From: Bacteroidaceae bacterium
Lineage (GTDB): Bacteria; Bacteroidota; Bacteroidia; Bacteroidales; Bacteroidaceae
DNA: 64,000 nucleotides
Assembly (NCBI GenBank): GCA_017461605.1
Contig: JAFTXN010000009.1
Location: 1 to 64,000 of the forward strand
Direction: 5' to 3'
The notes under the pieces were generated by a model. It worked only from the letters and a program-made list of their open reading frames with translations, did not search any database and was not told where the DNA came from. Both the position numbers and the translations under genes were made by a program. Positions 29,708-38,007 of this stretch are shown here, in pieces; positions within the stretch are counted from its first letter, which is position 1, and every line of letters starts with the position of its first letter.

Positions 29708-30391
29708 TCATCTGTATCGGCTCGTGGGAAAATCACTTCCATTCGGAGAGAAGCCGAAACCGCGGGACGGAGCACTATTGCGCTCTACGCTGATTTGTAT
29801 CATGGCATTGTCGCCAATTTTAAACTCGGCCATGGCACCTATCCGATCGCGAAACGGCTCATCGTATAGGGGAAAAGGTCCGGGTGGAAGCGTTGCGTGA
29901 GAGAAAAAGCTCTTGGCGAGATAAGCATAAAGCCCTATGCGCTCGTTCACGCTGTAGCGCAAGGCGGCGGCCAAACCTACGTCCGTGCGTCGCATGGCTC
30001 CCCAGTCCATGTTGTCGGCATAGACACCTGCCGCCACCGACAGGCGCGACGTGAGGGGTGCGGCATAGGCAAAGGCGGCATGCTGGCCGAAACCCACACC
30101 ACGCGGTGCGTGCTTGCCCAACCCTACCGAGACGCCCAGCGAAAAGGTGGCGTTGAAGCCTTGATGCAACGACCACAAATCATCTCCGCACCAAGGCGAA
30201 GCACCCGACCATCCGGGAGCCGTCAGCAGCGTCTTGTCCGGACGCACCTCGCCGATGGGCAGCGCAGGGAGTTCGGGGGTCGATGGAGTCAGCGTGTCGG
30301 CCAACTCGTACACACCATCTTCATGCTGTGCCAACAAGGGAAGGAATACCGACATCAGGAGGCTGAACATCAGGAAGCGCATCTTTTGCAT
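29708..30391 (-). CDS. Small outer-membrane barrel-like protein
   Basis: 227 residues with a signal peptide (cleavage near LLAQ, residue 21). The mature part alternates beta-type strands (ATFSLGVSVGLG, FAYAAPLTSRLSVAAGVYAD, LAAALRYSVNERIGLYAYLAKSFF, AMAEFKIGDNAMIQISVE) and looks like an 8-10-strand barrel, though the last strand is followed by a Ser/Gly-rich, charged tail (FGFSPNGSDFPTSRYR), unusual for an outer-membrane barrel. It lies 48 bases upstream of the helicase gene on the same strand and 88 bases from the palindrome array, which may control it. Unknown family. Confidence 0.6.
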   Translation of the reverse strand: MQKMRFLMFSLLMSVFLPLLAQHEDGVYELADTLTPSTPELPALPIGEVRPDKTLLTAPGWSGASPWCGDDLWSLHQGFNATFSLGVSVGLGKHAPRGVGFGQHAAFAYAAPLTSRLSVAAGVYADNMDWGAMRRTDVGLAAALRYSVNERIGLYAYLAKSFFSHATLPPGPFPLYDEPFRDRIGAMAEFKIGDNAMIQISVERNSAPSRGFGFSPNGSDFPTSRYR

Positions 30392-30478
30392 ATCGTCCGC
30401 AGTTTTTCAGTTTCTGGCAGTGCCTCCGGCGTAAACCGAGAGGGCTTTAGGGTTCGATGCTTGTGCGACGTAATTCAA

Positions 30479-30562
30479 TTATCATGCGCATGAGAAGAAT
30501 TTATCATCCGCATGATAAGAACTTATCATCCACATGAGAAGGATTTATCATGCGCATGATAA
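30479..30562. repeat. Array of four 18-bp palindromes at exact 22-bp period
   Basis: Units at 30479-30496, 30501-30518, 30523-30540 and 30545-30562 follow TTATCATgCGCATGAtAA (consensus near-perfect palindrome), separated by 4-base spacers GAAT, GAAC and GGAT. The start-to-start distance is exactly 22 bases, two helical turns. The array lies between a minus-strand gene starting at 30391 and the plus-strand AlkD-like gene starting at 30737. It looks like tandem operators for a dimeric DNA-binding protein. Confidence 0.8.
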
Positions 30563-30704
30563 TTCATCGAGAAGCACTGCGAAGATACAACAAAGCCACG
30601 AAAGCCACTCGCAAGGTGCTCGAAAGTTTATGCCTTATTAACTTTTCGTTTTCTCCGACGACACTAAAAGCCGGTCTCTTCTCATTATTGCAAGCAAAAA
30701 GCCC

Positions 30705-30712
30705 TATCTTTG
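30705..30712 (+). promoter_or_regulatory. -7 element of the AlkD-like gene
   Basis: TATCTTTG, 24 bases upstream of the ATG at 30737. No good TTTG -33 is seen at proper spacing, so the promoter may need help from the palindrome array 150 bases upstream. Confidence 0.5.
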
Positions 30713-30736
30713 TTCCGGCTTTCCCAATGCTCATTC

Positions 30737-31462
30737 ATGAACATCACAGCTCACGACATCCGCACCCGTCTTCAGACCATGGCCACACCCGGGTTGGCAG
30801 CCTTCTCCGCATCGCTCATCCCGGGGCTGCAACTCCCCATGCTCGGAGTGCGCATCCCTGCCCTCCGCAGCTTGGCACGCGAGGTGGCAAAGGCCGACTG
30901 GCGCACAGCCCTGCGTGAGGCGCTTCCGCCGGACACCTTTGAGCAGGTGATGCTGCGCGGCCTCGTCATAGGATATGCGCGGATGGATTGGGAGGAACGC
31001 TTCCGGCTTGTCGGAGATTTCGTGCCGCTCATCACCAACTGGAGCGTGTGCGACACCGTGTGCTCCACCCTGACCGACGTCCGCAAGCACCGTGACGAAT
31101 GGTGGCCGCAGCTGCTTCGGCACCTGGAGAGCCGAGAGGAGTATGCCCAGCGCTTTGGCGCGGCGATGCTGATGGACCACTTCATGACCCCATCGCACAT
31201 TCGCCCGATGCTCGAAGCCTTTGCCGCCACGCATCCACAGGGCTACTATGCCGAGATGGGCATCGCCTGGGCCGTATCGGTATGTTTTGTGAAACATCCG
31301 GACATCACACTCCCTTGGCTGGAAGAGCACCGCTTCCCCAACAGCGTGCATCGCCTGGCTTGCCGCAAAATCCAGGAGTCGCTCCGCACACCCCAGGAGA
31401 TGCGCCCCCTCATACGGGCACTGGCCAAGCAAACACCCACACACGACACTCAAAATCCCTGA
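30737..31462 (+). CDS. AlkD-like DNA alkylation-repair HEAT-repeat protein
   Basis: 241 residues from the ATG at 30737. The protein is all-helical with the AlkD signature region LITNWSVCDTVCSTL (Trp and Asp in the base-contact positions), then AQRFGAAMLMDHFM and YAEMGIAWAVSVCFVKHP, typical of the HEAT-like repeats of this family. AlkD removes alkylated purines such as N3- and N7-methyladducts without base flipping. A DNA-repair gene beside a dense operator array suggests damage- or stress-inducible control; this is inference. Confidence 0.85.
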   Translation: MNITAHDIRTRLQTMATPGLAAFSASLIPGLQLPMLGVRIPALRSLAREVAKADWRTALREALPPDTFEQVMLRGLVIGYARMDWEERFRLVGDFVPLITNWSVCDTVCSTLTDVRKHRDEWWPQLLRHLESREEYAQRFGAAMLMDHFMTPSHIRPMLEAFAATHPQGYYAEMGIAWAVSVCFVKHPDITLPWLEEHRFPNSVHRLACRKIQESLRTPQEMRPLIRALAKQTPTHDTQNP

Positions 31463-31489
31463 CACACCAACCGATAACACTGATACATC

Positions 31490-32593
31490 ATGCGCATCAT
31501 CTTCTTTATATTATTATATGTGTGCACCCTCCCCATGCTTTTCGCTGTCGAGCCTCTGAAAAAGCCCCTGCGCTTCATCCCTGCCGACAGCGTGATCTGC
31601 TGGGATGAAGATTGGAGCAACTTGCAGCACACTGCCGTCAGTGTCGGCGCCGGCAGCATGGCATATTCCCTCGCCACCACTCCCATGAAGCGGAAAGCAC
31701 TGCGCCAACTTGCCGAGCAATGGGACAATGAGATGGCAGCGCAGATGACCCTCACCGGTGCCCTCCTCGGCACTGCCACCGGCGAGCACGCTTATGCCGC
31801 AGCACGCACCATCGACGCATCTGCCCGACTGCTGGCCGGCACAGGGCTAGCCCACTATGCCGAACCCCTGGAGCGTTTGGCCTTCAACCTGCTGCCACAA
31901 TTAGCCACGGACGACAGCGATGCCCCCGCCCGACACATGGCCGGCCGCCTGCTGCTCTCGCTTGTCGGGACAGCCTATGCCGTCGACGACGAGGGCGTTT
32001 TTGTCAACCTCTACACCAACTCCTTTGCCCGCACCACCATCGGAACACGCTCGGTGAGCATCGACATGGTTACCGCCATGCCTCACGATGCCCGCATCAA
32101 GCTCCGCATCGGGCTGTCGCGCGGCACACAGCATCTCAAAGTGCGCCTGCGCCTTCCCCACTGGGCATGCCGCAAAGCCTTCCCGGCATCGGCCTATTCC
32201 TCCGACGAGACGACACCTCCCGAGATGGAAGTGTTCGTCAACGGCCGAAGCGAGCAACTCCCCGTCGAAAACGGCTACATCATTGTGGACCGCTATTGGA
32301 ACAACGGAGATGAAGTATACCTCGATTTCCCCTTCTCCCCGATGTATCTGCGCAGCCTGCGTCCCACCGAGACCGGTGCTCCAATCTCCGTACAAAGAGG
32401 TCCGCTGCTCTATGTCCCCTTTGGCCAAACCTCATCCGACCGGCCGCTTCGGTCGGGAAGCCTCGTCGAAGCCGACGAACCCGGGCCGATGGGCCACTCT
32501 GTGCTGGTGGAAACCTCGGCAGACACCACCGACACCGATGCACTGCGCATATTCATCCCCTACGTCGATGCAGCCATGGCCGGAAGGCACTGA
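31490..32593 (+). CDS. GH127-like (DUF1680) protein lacking the catalytic cysteines
   Basis: 367 residues with a signal peptide (MRIIFFILLYVCTLPMLFA). The C-terminal two thirds match the beta-domain of DUF1680/GH127 beta-L-arabinofuranosidases: DDEGVFVNLYTNSFA, LKVRLRLPHWACRK, MEVFVNGRSEQLPVENGYIIVDRYWNNGDEVYLDFPF and PISVQRGPLLYV. GH127 enzymes are usually about 600-650 residues with an (alpha/alpha)6 barrel and a CCPPN motif for Zn and nucleophile; here the equivalent place reads DAPARHMAGRL, with no Cys pair, and the N-terminal barrel is shortened. It is probably not a glycosidase and may be a remnant or a repurposed binding protein. Confidence 0.65.
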   Translation: MRIIFFILLYVCTLPMLFAVEPLKKPLRFIPADSVICWDEDWSNLQHTAVSVGAGSMAYSLATTPMKRKALRQLAEQWDNEMAAQMTLTGALLGTATGEHAYAAARTIDASARLLAGTGLAHYAEPLERLAFNLLPQLATDDSDAPARHMAGRLLLSLVGTAYAVDDEGVFVNLYTNSFARTTIGTRSVSIDMVTAMPHDARIKLRIGLSRGTQHLKVRLRLPHWACRKAFPASAYSSDETTPPEMEVFVNGRSEQLPVENGYIIVDRYWNNGDEVYLDFPFSPMYLRSLRPTETGAPISVQRGPLLYVPFGQTSSDRPLRSGSLVEADEPGPMGHSVLVETSADTTDTDALRIFIPYVDAAMAGRH

Positions 32594-32821
32594 GACACTC
32601 CCGACCCTCACCGCCGGAGCTGCAAACGGATTTCAAAAAATTACAGCTTTTAACGATTTGCAGCACAACCCCTTACCAAGATATTGACAAGGCCGAGGTA
32701 AAATCTCCTTGTCGGAATCAAAAAAAATTAAGACCTTTGCCCTCCCGATTGAGCAAGGTTTCAGATTTCCGCTTCAGGAAAAAGAAACGGCTCATCACAA
32801 TGTGAAAACACACTTCATCGA

Positions 32822-34165
32822 ATGGAAACAAACGAAGCAGGCAGATGGCAAATCTGCCTTGAGGAAATACGCCGGCAAACGACGGGCCAAGCTTTTGATA
32901 CTTGGTTCGCGCCTCTGCACTTTGTGGCGTTCAAATCCGGGACGCTCACTGTGAGTGTGCCCAACCGCTTCGTGTATGAAATGATTGAGGAGCAATACAT
33001 CAACGAACTCCGACAAGCCATCGAGAAAGTGTATGGAAAAGGCATCAAGCTGAACTACAGCATTCGTGCAGAGCAGCCCGACGCAGCCCCAAAGCCGGCA
33101 ACCGACACGCCCAAGGCAACAAAGCAATCACAGCAGCCACCCCTCGATCCGCAACTCAATGCCTGCTACACCTTCGAGGGATTTGTCGAAGGTGTCAGCA
33201 ACAAGTTGGCACGCACCGTGGCACTCTCGATAGCCGAGAAACCGGGGCAGGCCACTTTCAACCCCTTCTTCCTTTACGGACCTTCGGGGGTAGGAAAGAC
33301 CCACTTGGCCAACGCCATCGGAGTGCGCATCCGCGAACTCTATCCCGAGAAGCGTGTGCTCTTCGTTTCGGCCCACGTTTTCCGCACACAATACACCGAC
33401 TCCGTCATCCGCAACACGCAAAACGAGTTCATCCACTTCTATCAGTCCATCGACGTTCTGATTATCGACGATATCCAGGAGATTACCACGGCTCGCACGC
33501 AGCAAGCCTTCTTCCACATCTTCAATCATCTGCAACAGAATGGCCGACAGCTCGTCATCACTTGCGACCGTCCGCCCGTGCTTTTCGAAGGAATCGAAGA
33601 GCGTATGCTGACACGCTTCAAGTGGGGTATGGTGGCCGAACTCGAACGCCCAGACACCGAACTGCGGAAGGCTATTCTCCACTCCAAAATCAGACGCGAC
33701 GGACTCTCAATCCCAGAAGAGGTCATACAATATATCGCACAGAACGTCAGTGATAGCGTTCGCGACCTCGAGGGCGTGGTCAACTCCCTCATGGCCTACT
33801 CCGTGGTCTACAACTGCGAAATCGACCTGCAGCTCACCGCAAGAATCGTGGCGCGAACCGTGAATTTGGAGAAGAAGGAGCTGACGATCGAAGACATCAT
33901 CCAAAAAGTCTGCGCGCACTACGGAATCAAGCAAAAGGAAATCCACTCCAAGAGCCGCAAGGCCTCGATTGTGCTGGCGCGACAGGTGGCCATGTTCCTT
34001 TGCCGCAAATACACCGACCTGCCCACGTCGCAAATCGGACAACGCATCGGCCGACGTGACCACAGCACCGTGCTCCACGCCTGCAAACAGGTGGAACACC
34101 GCATCGCCACGGACAAGGTTTTCCGTCGCGAAATGGAAGAGCTGGAAGCCTCGTTGAAAAAATAA
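32822..34165 (+). CDS. dnaA: Chromosomal replication initiator DnaA
   Basis: 447 residues. Domain I (1-85) binds partner proteins; a Pro/Ala/Lys linker follows (residues 85-110). The AAA+ domain has Walker A GPSGVGKTHLANAIG, Walker B VLIIDDIQEI and the initiator-specific motif region. Domain IV carries the DNA-binding signature RRDHSTVLHACKQVE near the C-terminus. DnaA-ATP opens the origin at oriC. I looked for DnaA boxes (TTATCCACA type) in the 230 bases upstream and just downstream and saw none, so this copy is probably not next to oriC. It is followed by a terminator. Confidence 0.97.
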   Translation: METNEAGRWQICLEEIRRQTTGQAFDTWFAPLHFVAFKSGTLTVSVPNRFVYEMIEEQYINELRQAIEKVYGKGIKLNYSIRAEQPDAAPKPATDTPKATKQSQQPPLDPQLNACYTFEGFVEGVSNKLARTVALSIAEKPGQATFNPFFLYGPSGVGKTHLANAIGVRIRELYPEKRVLFVSAHVFRTQYTDSVIRNTQNEFIHFYQSIDVLIIDDIQEITTARTQQAFFHIFNHLQQNGRQLVITCDRPPVLFEGIEERMLTRFKWGMVAELERPDTELRKAILHSKIRRDGLSIPEEVIQYIAQNVSDSVRDLEGVVNSLMAYSVVYNCEIDLQLTARIVARTVNLEKKELTIEDIIQKVCAHYGIKQKEIHSKSRKASIVLARQVAMFLCRKYTDLPTSQIGQRIGRRDHSTVLHACKQVEHRIATDKVFRREMEELEASLKK

Positions 34166-34181
34166 GAAAGGAAATCAACAC

Positions 34182-34218
34182 ATCCCAAATCGTTAGAGCG
34201 GTTTGGGATTCTTTTTTT
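34182..34218 (+). terminator. Terminator after dnaA
   Basis: ATCCCAAATCG, loop TTAGAG, CGGTTTGGGAT, then TCTTTTTTT. It lies between dnaA and the convergent DUF2752 gene and can serve both. Confidence 0.85.
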
Positions 34219-34224
34219 GAAAAA

Positions 34225-34617
34225 TCACACCCCCAACACATTGCGCAACACCCACCATGCCAAATAAAGCGCAACGTAGGCATAGAGCACGTAGCGGTGG
34301 TAAAGCACTCGTCGGAGGCGCAAGTGTTTCTCGCCACTCGTAAACCATTCCATGTACATCACTGCCAAAACATACGGAATGCCGAGCAGCAGGAAATAAT
34401 TGTATTGAACAGCTTCCCAAAAGCGTCCGTGCAACAGCGCATGCACCGCCCGCTGCAGTCCACAGCCTGGGCAGTCCCATCCGGTGAGCATCCGGAATAT
34501 GCACTTGGGCATAAAAACATATTGAGCAGGGTCGAGCCAATACAGCACAACCCCACTCAATATCACAACAAGCGTGAAGATGACACGACGCCTCATGGTC
34601 ATGGTCTCCCTCCGCAT
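34225..34617 (-). CDS. DUF2752 membrane protein
   Basis: 130 residues from the ATG at 34617 (MRRETMTM); a later ATG at 34602 or 34596 is possible. It has three transmembrane segments and the family signature CIFRMLTGWDCPGCGLQRAVH, whose Cys pair and Gly-Leu-Gln-Arg define DUF2752. Such small inner-membrane proteins are common in Bacteroidetes and Gram-positives; the role is unknown. It starts four bases after the pepD stop, so translation is probably coupled to pepD. Confidence 0.85.
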   Translation of the reverse strand: MRRETMTMRRRVIFTLVVILSGVVLYWLDPAQYVFMPKCIFRMLTGWDCPGCGLQRAVHALLHGRFWEAVQYNYFLLLGIPYVLAVMYMEWFTSGEKHLRLRRVLYHRYVLYAYVALYLAWWVLRNVLGV

Positions 34618-34621
34618 TCTG

Positions 34622-36079
34622 TTATTTCTTCGGTGTATTTTCGAGTGTAGCCAACACAAACTGCCAGTAGCGTTCCACACTGGGAATATGGCAACGCTCG
34701 TCGGGTGTATGCGGTGAACGCATGGTGGGACCGAAGCTCACCATGTCCATGTTGGGATACTTGGCTCCGATAACTCCACACTCCAGTCCGGCGTGCACTA
34801 CCTGCACCTTGTTTTCCTTACCAAAGAGTTCGAGATACACGCGCTTCATCACCTCAACGATTTCGCTGTTGGGGTTGGGCTGCCATGCGGGGTAGTCGCC
34901 GTCGAGTTCCACCTTCATTCCAGCCATTGCGAAGACGCTTTCCAAAGTCTCAGCGCAGCATTCACGCATTGAGTCGCGCGAAGAGCGCACCAGCACCTTG
35001 AACATCACCTTTCCACCTTCGATTTCGACAATGGCCAAGTTGGACGATGTCTCCACGATGTGAGGGATTTCGGGAATGAAGCGCATCACGCCGTTGTGGC
35101 ATCCGCAAAGTGCGTTGACCAATGCATCCTGTATCTCGGCAGGAACGATGGCTGCCGGCAGTGCCACTTCTTCGCACGTCAGTGTGAAAGCAGGTTCGAT
35201 GGCAGCATACTCGCCCTTGAAGGTCTCACGCCATTCATCCACCACCTCAACAAAGGCTTCCACATTCTCCTTCGGCAATGTCAGCACCACTTCGCAGTCG
35301 CGCGGAATGGCATTGCGCATATTTCCGCCGCGCCAGCTCGAGAGGCAAGCCTCGAAGTTGGCAATGGCATCCTGCACGAGGCGAGCCATCATCTTGTTGG
35401 CGTTACCACGGCCTTCGTTGATTTCGAGTCCGGAGTGGCCTCCGCGCAGTTGGTGAATCTCCACCTTCACTGCCACGTCGCCTTCTTCGGGAGCGATTTC
35501 CTTATATTCGGATGTCGCGGTGAGGTTCACGCCACCGGCCGAGCCTATCATCATTTCGCCCTCGGTCTCGTTGTCAAGGTTCAACAGGATGTCGCCTTTC
35601 AGTGTGTCGCAATCCATATCGTTCACACCGCCCATGGTCGATTCCTCGTCCACCGTGATAAATCCTTCGAGCGGTCCGTGCTTCAGCGTATTGTCCTCCA
35701 TGATAGCCATGATAGTAGCCACCGCCATGCCGTCGTCTGCGCCAAGCGTTGTACCTTTGGCCTTCACCCATTCGCCATCAATATAGGTCTGTATGGGGTC
35801 GGTCTCGAAGTTGTGGGTTGAGTCTGCCGTTTTCTGGGGCACCATGTCCATGTGTCCCTGCAGTGTAACAATTTTTCTATCCTCCATGCCGGGAGATGCA
35901 GGCTTGTGCATCACGATGTTTCCGGCCTTGTCCTGATAAGCCTCAATGCCTTTTTCCTTGGCCCAATCGAGCAGGAATTTCTGTATCTTCTCCATGTAGC
36001 CCGACGGACGCGGTACTTGTGTCAACATGTCGAAGTTTTGCCAAATGGCAGCAGGTTGCAGATTTCTGATTTCGCTCAT
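34622..36079 (-). CDS. pepD: Aminoacyl-histidine dipeptidase (Xaa-His, M20 family)
   Basis: 485 residues, the PepD length. Metal-site and catalytic landmarks of M20 peptidases are present: LQGHMDMVPQK (His, Asp), LGADDGMAVA (bridging Asp), FITVDEESTMGG (catalytic Glu and metal Glu), and a later H in SFGPTMRSPHTPDERC (His metal ligand). The dimerisation lid domain lies between residues 200 and 390. It cleaves carnosine-type Xaa-His dipeptides in the cytoplasm. It lies four bases upstream of the DUF2752 gene. Confidence 0.93.
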   Translation of the reverse strand: MSEIRNLQPAAIWQNFDMLTQVPRPSGYMEKIQKFLLDWAKEKGIEAYQDKAGNIVMHKPASPGMEDRKIVTLQGHMDMVPQKTADSTHNFETDPIQTYIDGEWVKAKGTTLGADDGMAVATIMAIMEDNTLKHGPLEGFITVDEESTMGGVNDMDCDTLKGDILLNLDNETEGEMMIGSAGGVNLTATSEYKEIAPEEGDVAVKVEIHQLRGGHSGLEINEGRGNANKMMARLVQDAIANFEACLSSWRGGNMRNAIPRDCEVVLTLPKENVEAFVEVVDEWRETFKGEYAAIEPAFTLTCEEVALPAAIVPAEIQDALVNALCGCHNGVMRFIPEIPHIVETSSNLAIVEIEGGKVMFKVLVRSSRDSMRECCAETLESVFAMAGMKVELDGDYPAWQPNPNSEIVEVMKRVYLELFGKENKVQVVHAGLECGVIGAKYPNMDMVSFGPTMRSPHTPDERCHIPSVERYWQFVLATLENTPKK

Positions 36080-36143
36080 AGTATTTATTAGGTATTAAGT
36101 GAGTATTATTTTCAGTGTTTCTATTCTCCTCGCCGGTGTGTCT

Positions 36144-36932
36144 TCACTTCTCTTCGCGAAAAGCAGGCGTCCAGGCTTGCCGTGTGAGTTTCAGCGTTTC
36201 CCATCCATGATTGCAGTCGTCAAAGGCTGGTTCTTCCGTATCGTAGTATTCGCTCCGCGTAGGCCGGACGTCGGCATACCACCATGCCTGGCGCAGTTCG
36301 TGGTCTGCCGCGTGAGTTGTGGTCTCCGCATCATTGCTTCGCTGCAATTGCTTCGGCAACCGAGGGCTTGCCATGAAGTCACTCTGCCACAGCTCTTGCG
36401 ATTTTCCTGAAGCGATGCTGCATGAACGCAGGGGACGATCCTCGTTTTCGCCATAGAGCACGTCATACACCACCACGGGATGCGAAGATGCATTGACCAC
36501 ACAGTCTGTGCCCCAAGCAACATCGACGCGATGCGAGCATCCTTGTTCGGTGTACGTATAAGAGTCAATGCATCGGTCTTTCTCTGCCTTGAAGTCATCG
36601 CGAACGACCATGACGTCAGTCACAATGCAGAACTCGAATATCAGGACGGCGACAAAGGCCATGACGATGAGGAGCACAAAGCCGGCCACAGCCTCCGAAA
36701 GTCTGAGCACGGCCACAAGCTTTCCACGGAAGCCGTTTGCATCCTGCACTACCCGGTTCTGCATTCTGCGCTCAAACCACGTCAGTATGTTCCAACACTT
36801 TCGGTCTCCCTCGGAAACCGATTTCGCAGTCGAACCGGCAGCACCTTGTCCTATCAACGCCCCTATTAGATATAGTCCCAGCAGGGCGAAGCCAACGACA
36901 AAGGCTATTTCGATTAGCAGACAGGCAATCAT
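36144..36932 (-). CDS. Membrane protein of unknown function
   Basis: 262 residues with two transmembrane segments, at residues 3-28 and 83-108. Between them is a short loop, and the C-terminal 150 residues are soluble and Cys-containing (SCSIASGKSQELW, WWYADVRPTRSEYYDTEEP), probably outside the cytoplasm. No family is recognised. It overlaps the preceding flippase-like gene by four bases (ATGA-type overlap), so they are translationally coupled and perhaps functionally linked. Confidence 0.6.
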   Translation of the reverse strand: MIACLLIEIAFVVGFALLGLYLIGALIGQGAAGSTAKSVSEGDRKCWNILTWFERRMQNRVVQDANGFRGKLVAVLRLSEAVAGFVLLIVMAFVAVLIFEFCIVTDVMVVRDDFKAEKDRCIDSYTYTEQGCSHRVDVAWGTDCVVNASSHPVVVYDVLYGENEDRPLRSCSIASGKSQELWQSDFMASPRLPKQLQRSNDAETTTHAADHELRQAWWYADVRPTRSEYYDTEEPAFDDCNHGWETLKLTRQAWTPAFREEK

Positions 36933-37927
36933 GATTTTTCGGTTTTACGCCGAAGCAGTGTCAAGTCGGCCCAAGCGTATGCGCCGAGCAGCACCACTTC
37001 CATGGTCTGTATGGTGTGCACCACGAGAGCGAAGAGGATGGCTTGCGGCTCGGCGATGCCATAAAGCACCAGCATGGTTTTCACCGCAAAATGCCACGGG
37101 CCGGCTCCGTTGGGCGTCGGCACAAGCACGGCAAAGGTTCCCACACAGAATATGAGGAATGCAGCCACCGGATCGATGCCACTCGTGAAGTCGAAACAGA
37201 AGAACGCGATGTAGAAGTGCAAGTAATAGCCCACCCAGATGCCCAGCGAATAAAACAGATAGAGCGGCAGGTTGTTGATGCCGCGGAGTGAGAGAATGCC
37301 TGCCCACACATTGCGCGCTATCTCTTTGCTCTTGCTGAAGAGCGAAAGGTTCTTGAACAGATAATAGCCGAAGCCAATCACCGCCACCAAGCAGAGAATG
37401 GTCACGAGGTAGCCCGTACCGGTGAAGCGGTGCAGCACCTGATCGAAACTCATGCCCGTAGTTTTCAGAAATTGCAGCAGCACCGGCAACTGGCTGAGCA
37501 CAGCCACAGCCGTGAGCAGCAGCATCAGGGCAGAGTCGACCATACGTTCGGAAACGACTGTTCCCAACGACTTGGAAAAGGATGTGCCATCATACCGCTT
37601 CAGTGTGCCACAACGAGCTACCTCTCCGATGCGAGGCACCACCAAACTGGAGGCATACGACAAGAATATGGCATCCACGCAGGTGCGACTGCGAGGCACT
37701 TCGCCCAAGGGCTTCAGCGCCATGCGCCACCGCCAGGCCCTAAAGAGCTGCGGCACAATGCCAAAGAGCAACGAAAGTGCCATCCAGCCCCAATGCATCT
37801 CATGGAACACACAATGCAGGAAGTCCCGCCAATCCGTACCGCGGTACATCCACCACAATATGCCGATTCCAAGCACAAAGGGCAGAACAATCTTCAGTAT
37901 GTTTGCAACTATCTTTCCCACTGACAT
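36929..37927 (-). CDS. Lysylphosphatidylglycerol-synthase transmembrane-domain (UPF0104/AglD-like) protein
   Basis: 332 residues from the ATG at 37927 (MSVGKIVANILKIVLPFV), the usual start for this family; a longer upstream frame overlaps the divergent rsmA leader. It has eight or so transmembrane helices and the conserved EVARCGTLKRYDGTSFSKSLGTVVSERMVDSALML, the YLFKN..LFSKSKEIARNVWAG segment and the late PTPNGAGPWHFAVKTMLVLYGI, typical of the MprF-like flippase-domain family. It has no synthase domain. It may flip a lipid-linked substrate, but no substrate can be given. Confidence 0.85.
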   Translation of the reverse strand: MSVGKIVANILKIVLPFVLGIGILWWMYRGTDWRDFLHCVFHEMHWGWMALSLLFGIVPQLFRAWRWRMALKPLGEVPRSRTCVDAIFLSYASSLVVPRIGEVARCGTLKRYDGTSFSKSLGTVVSERMVDSALMLLLTAVAVLSQLPVLLQFLKTTGMSFDQVLHRFTGTGYLVTILCLVAVIGFGYYLFKNLSLFSKSKEIARNVWAGILSLRGINNLPLYLFYSLGIWVGYYLHFYIAFFCFDFTSGIDPVAAFLIFCVGTFAVLVPTPNGAGPWHFAVKTMLVLYGIAEPQAILFALVVHTIQTMEVVLLGAYAWADLTLLRRKTEKS

Positions 37928-37948
37928 CGTGTGATAAGGCTTTTTTGG

Positions 37949-37956
37949 TATCTTCG
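37949..37956 (+). promoter_or_regulatory. -7 element of rsmA
   Basis: TATCTTCG, one base from the consensus TAnnTTTG, 52 bases before the rsmA ATG at 38008. It lies in the divergent space with the flippase-like gene. Confidence 0.4.
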
Positions 37957-38007
37957 CAGCATCATTGCATGCCTTTAGAAAGCAAAAGTAAGAAAAAAAC
38001 ATTGCAC

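Noticed and set aside
30479-30562. CRISPR array
   Set aside because: Spacers are only four bases and the units are palindromes; no CRISPR-like unique spacers.
32594-32821. oriC beside dnaA
   Set aside because: No cluster of TTATCCACA-type boxes or AT-rich unwinding element is seen upstream or downstream of dnaA.
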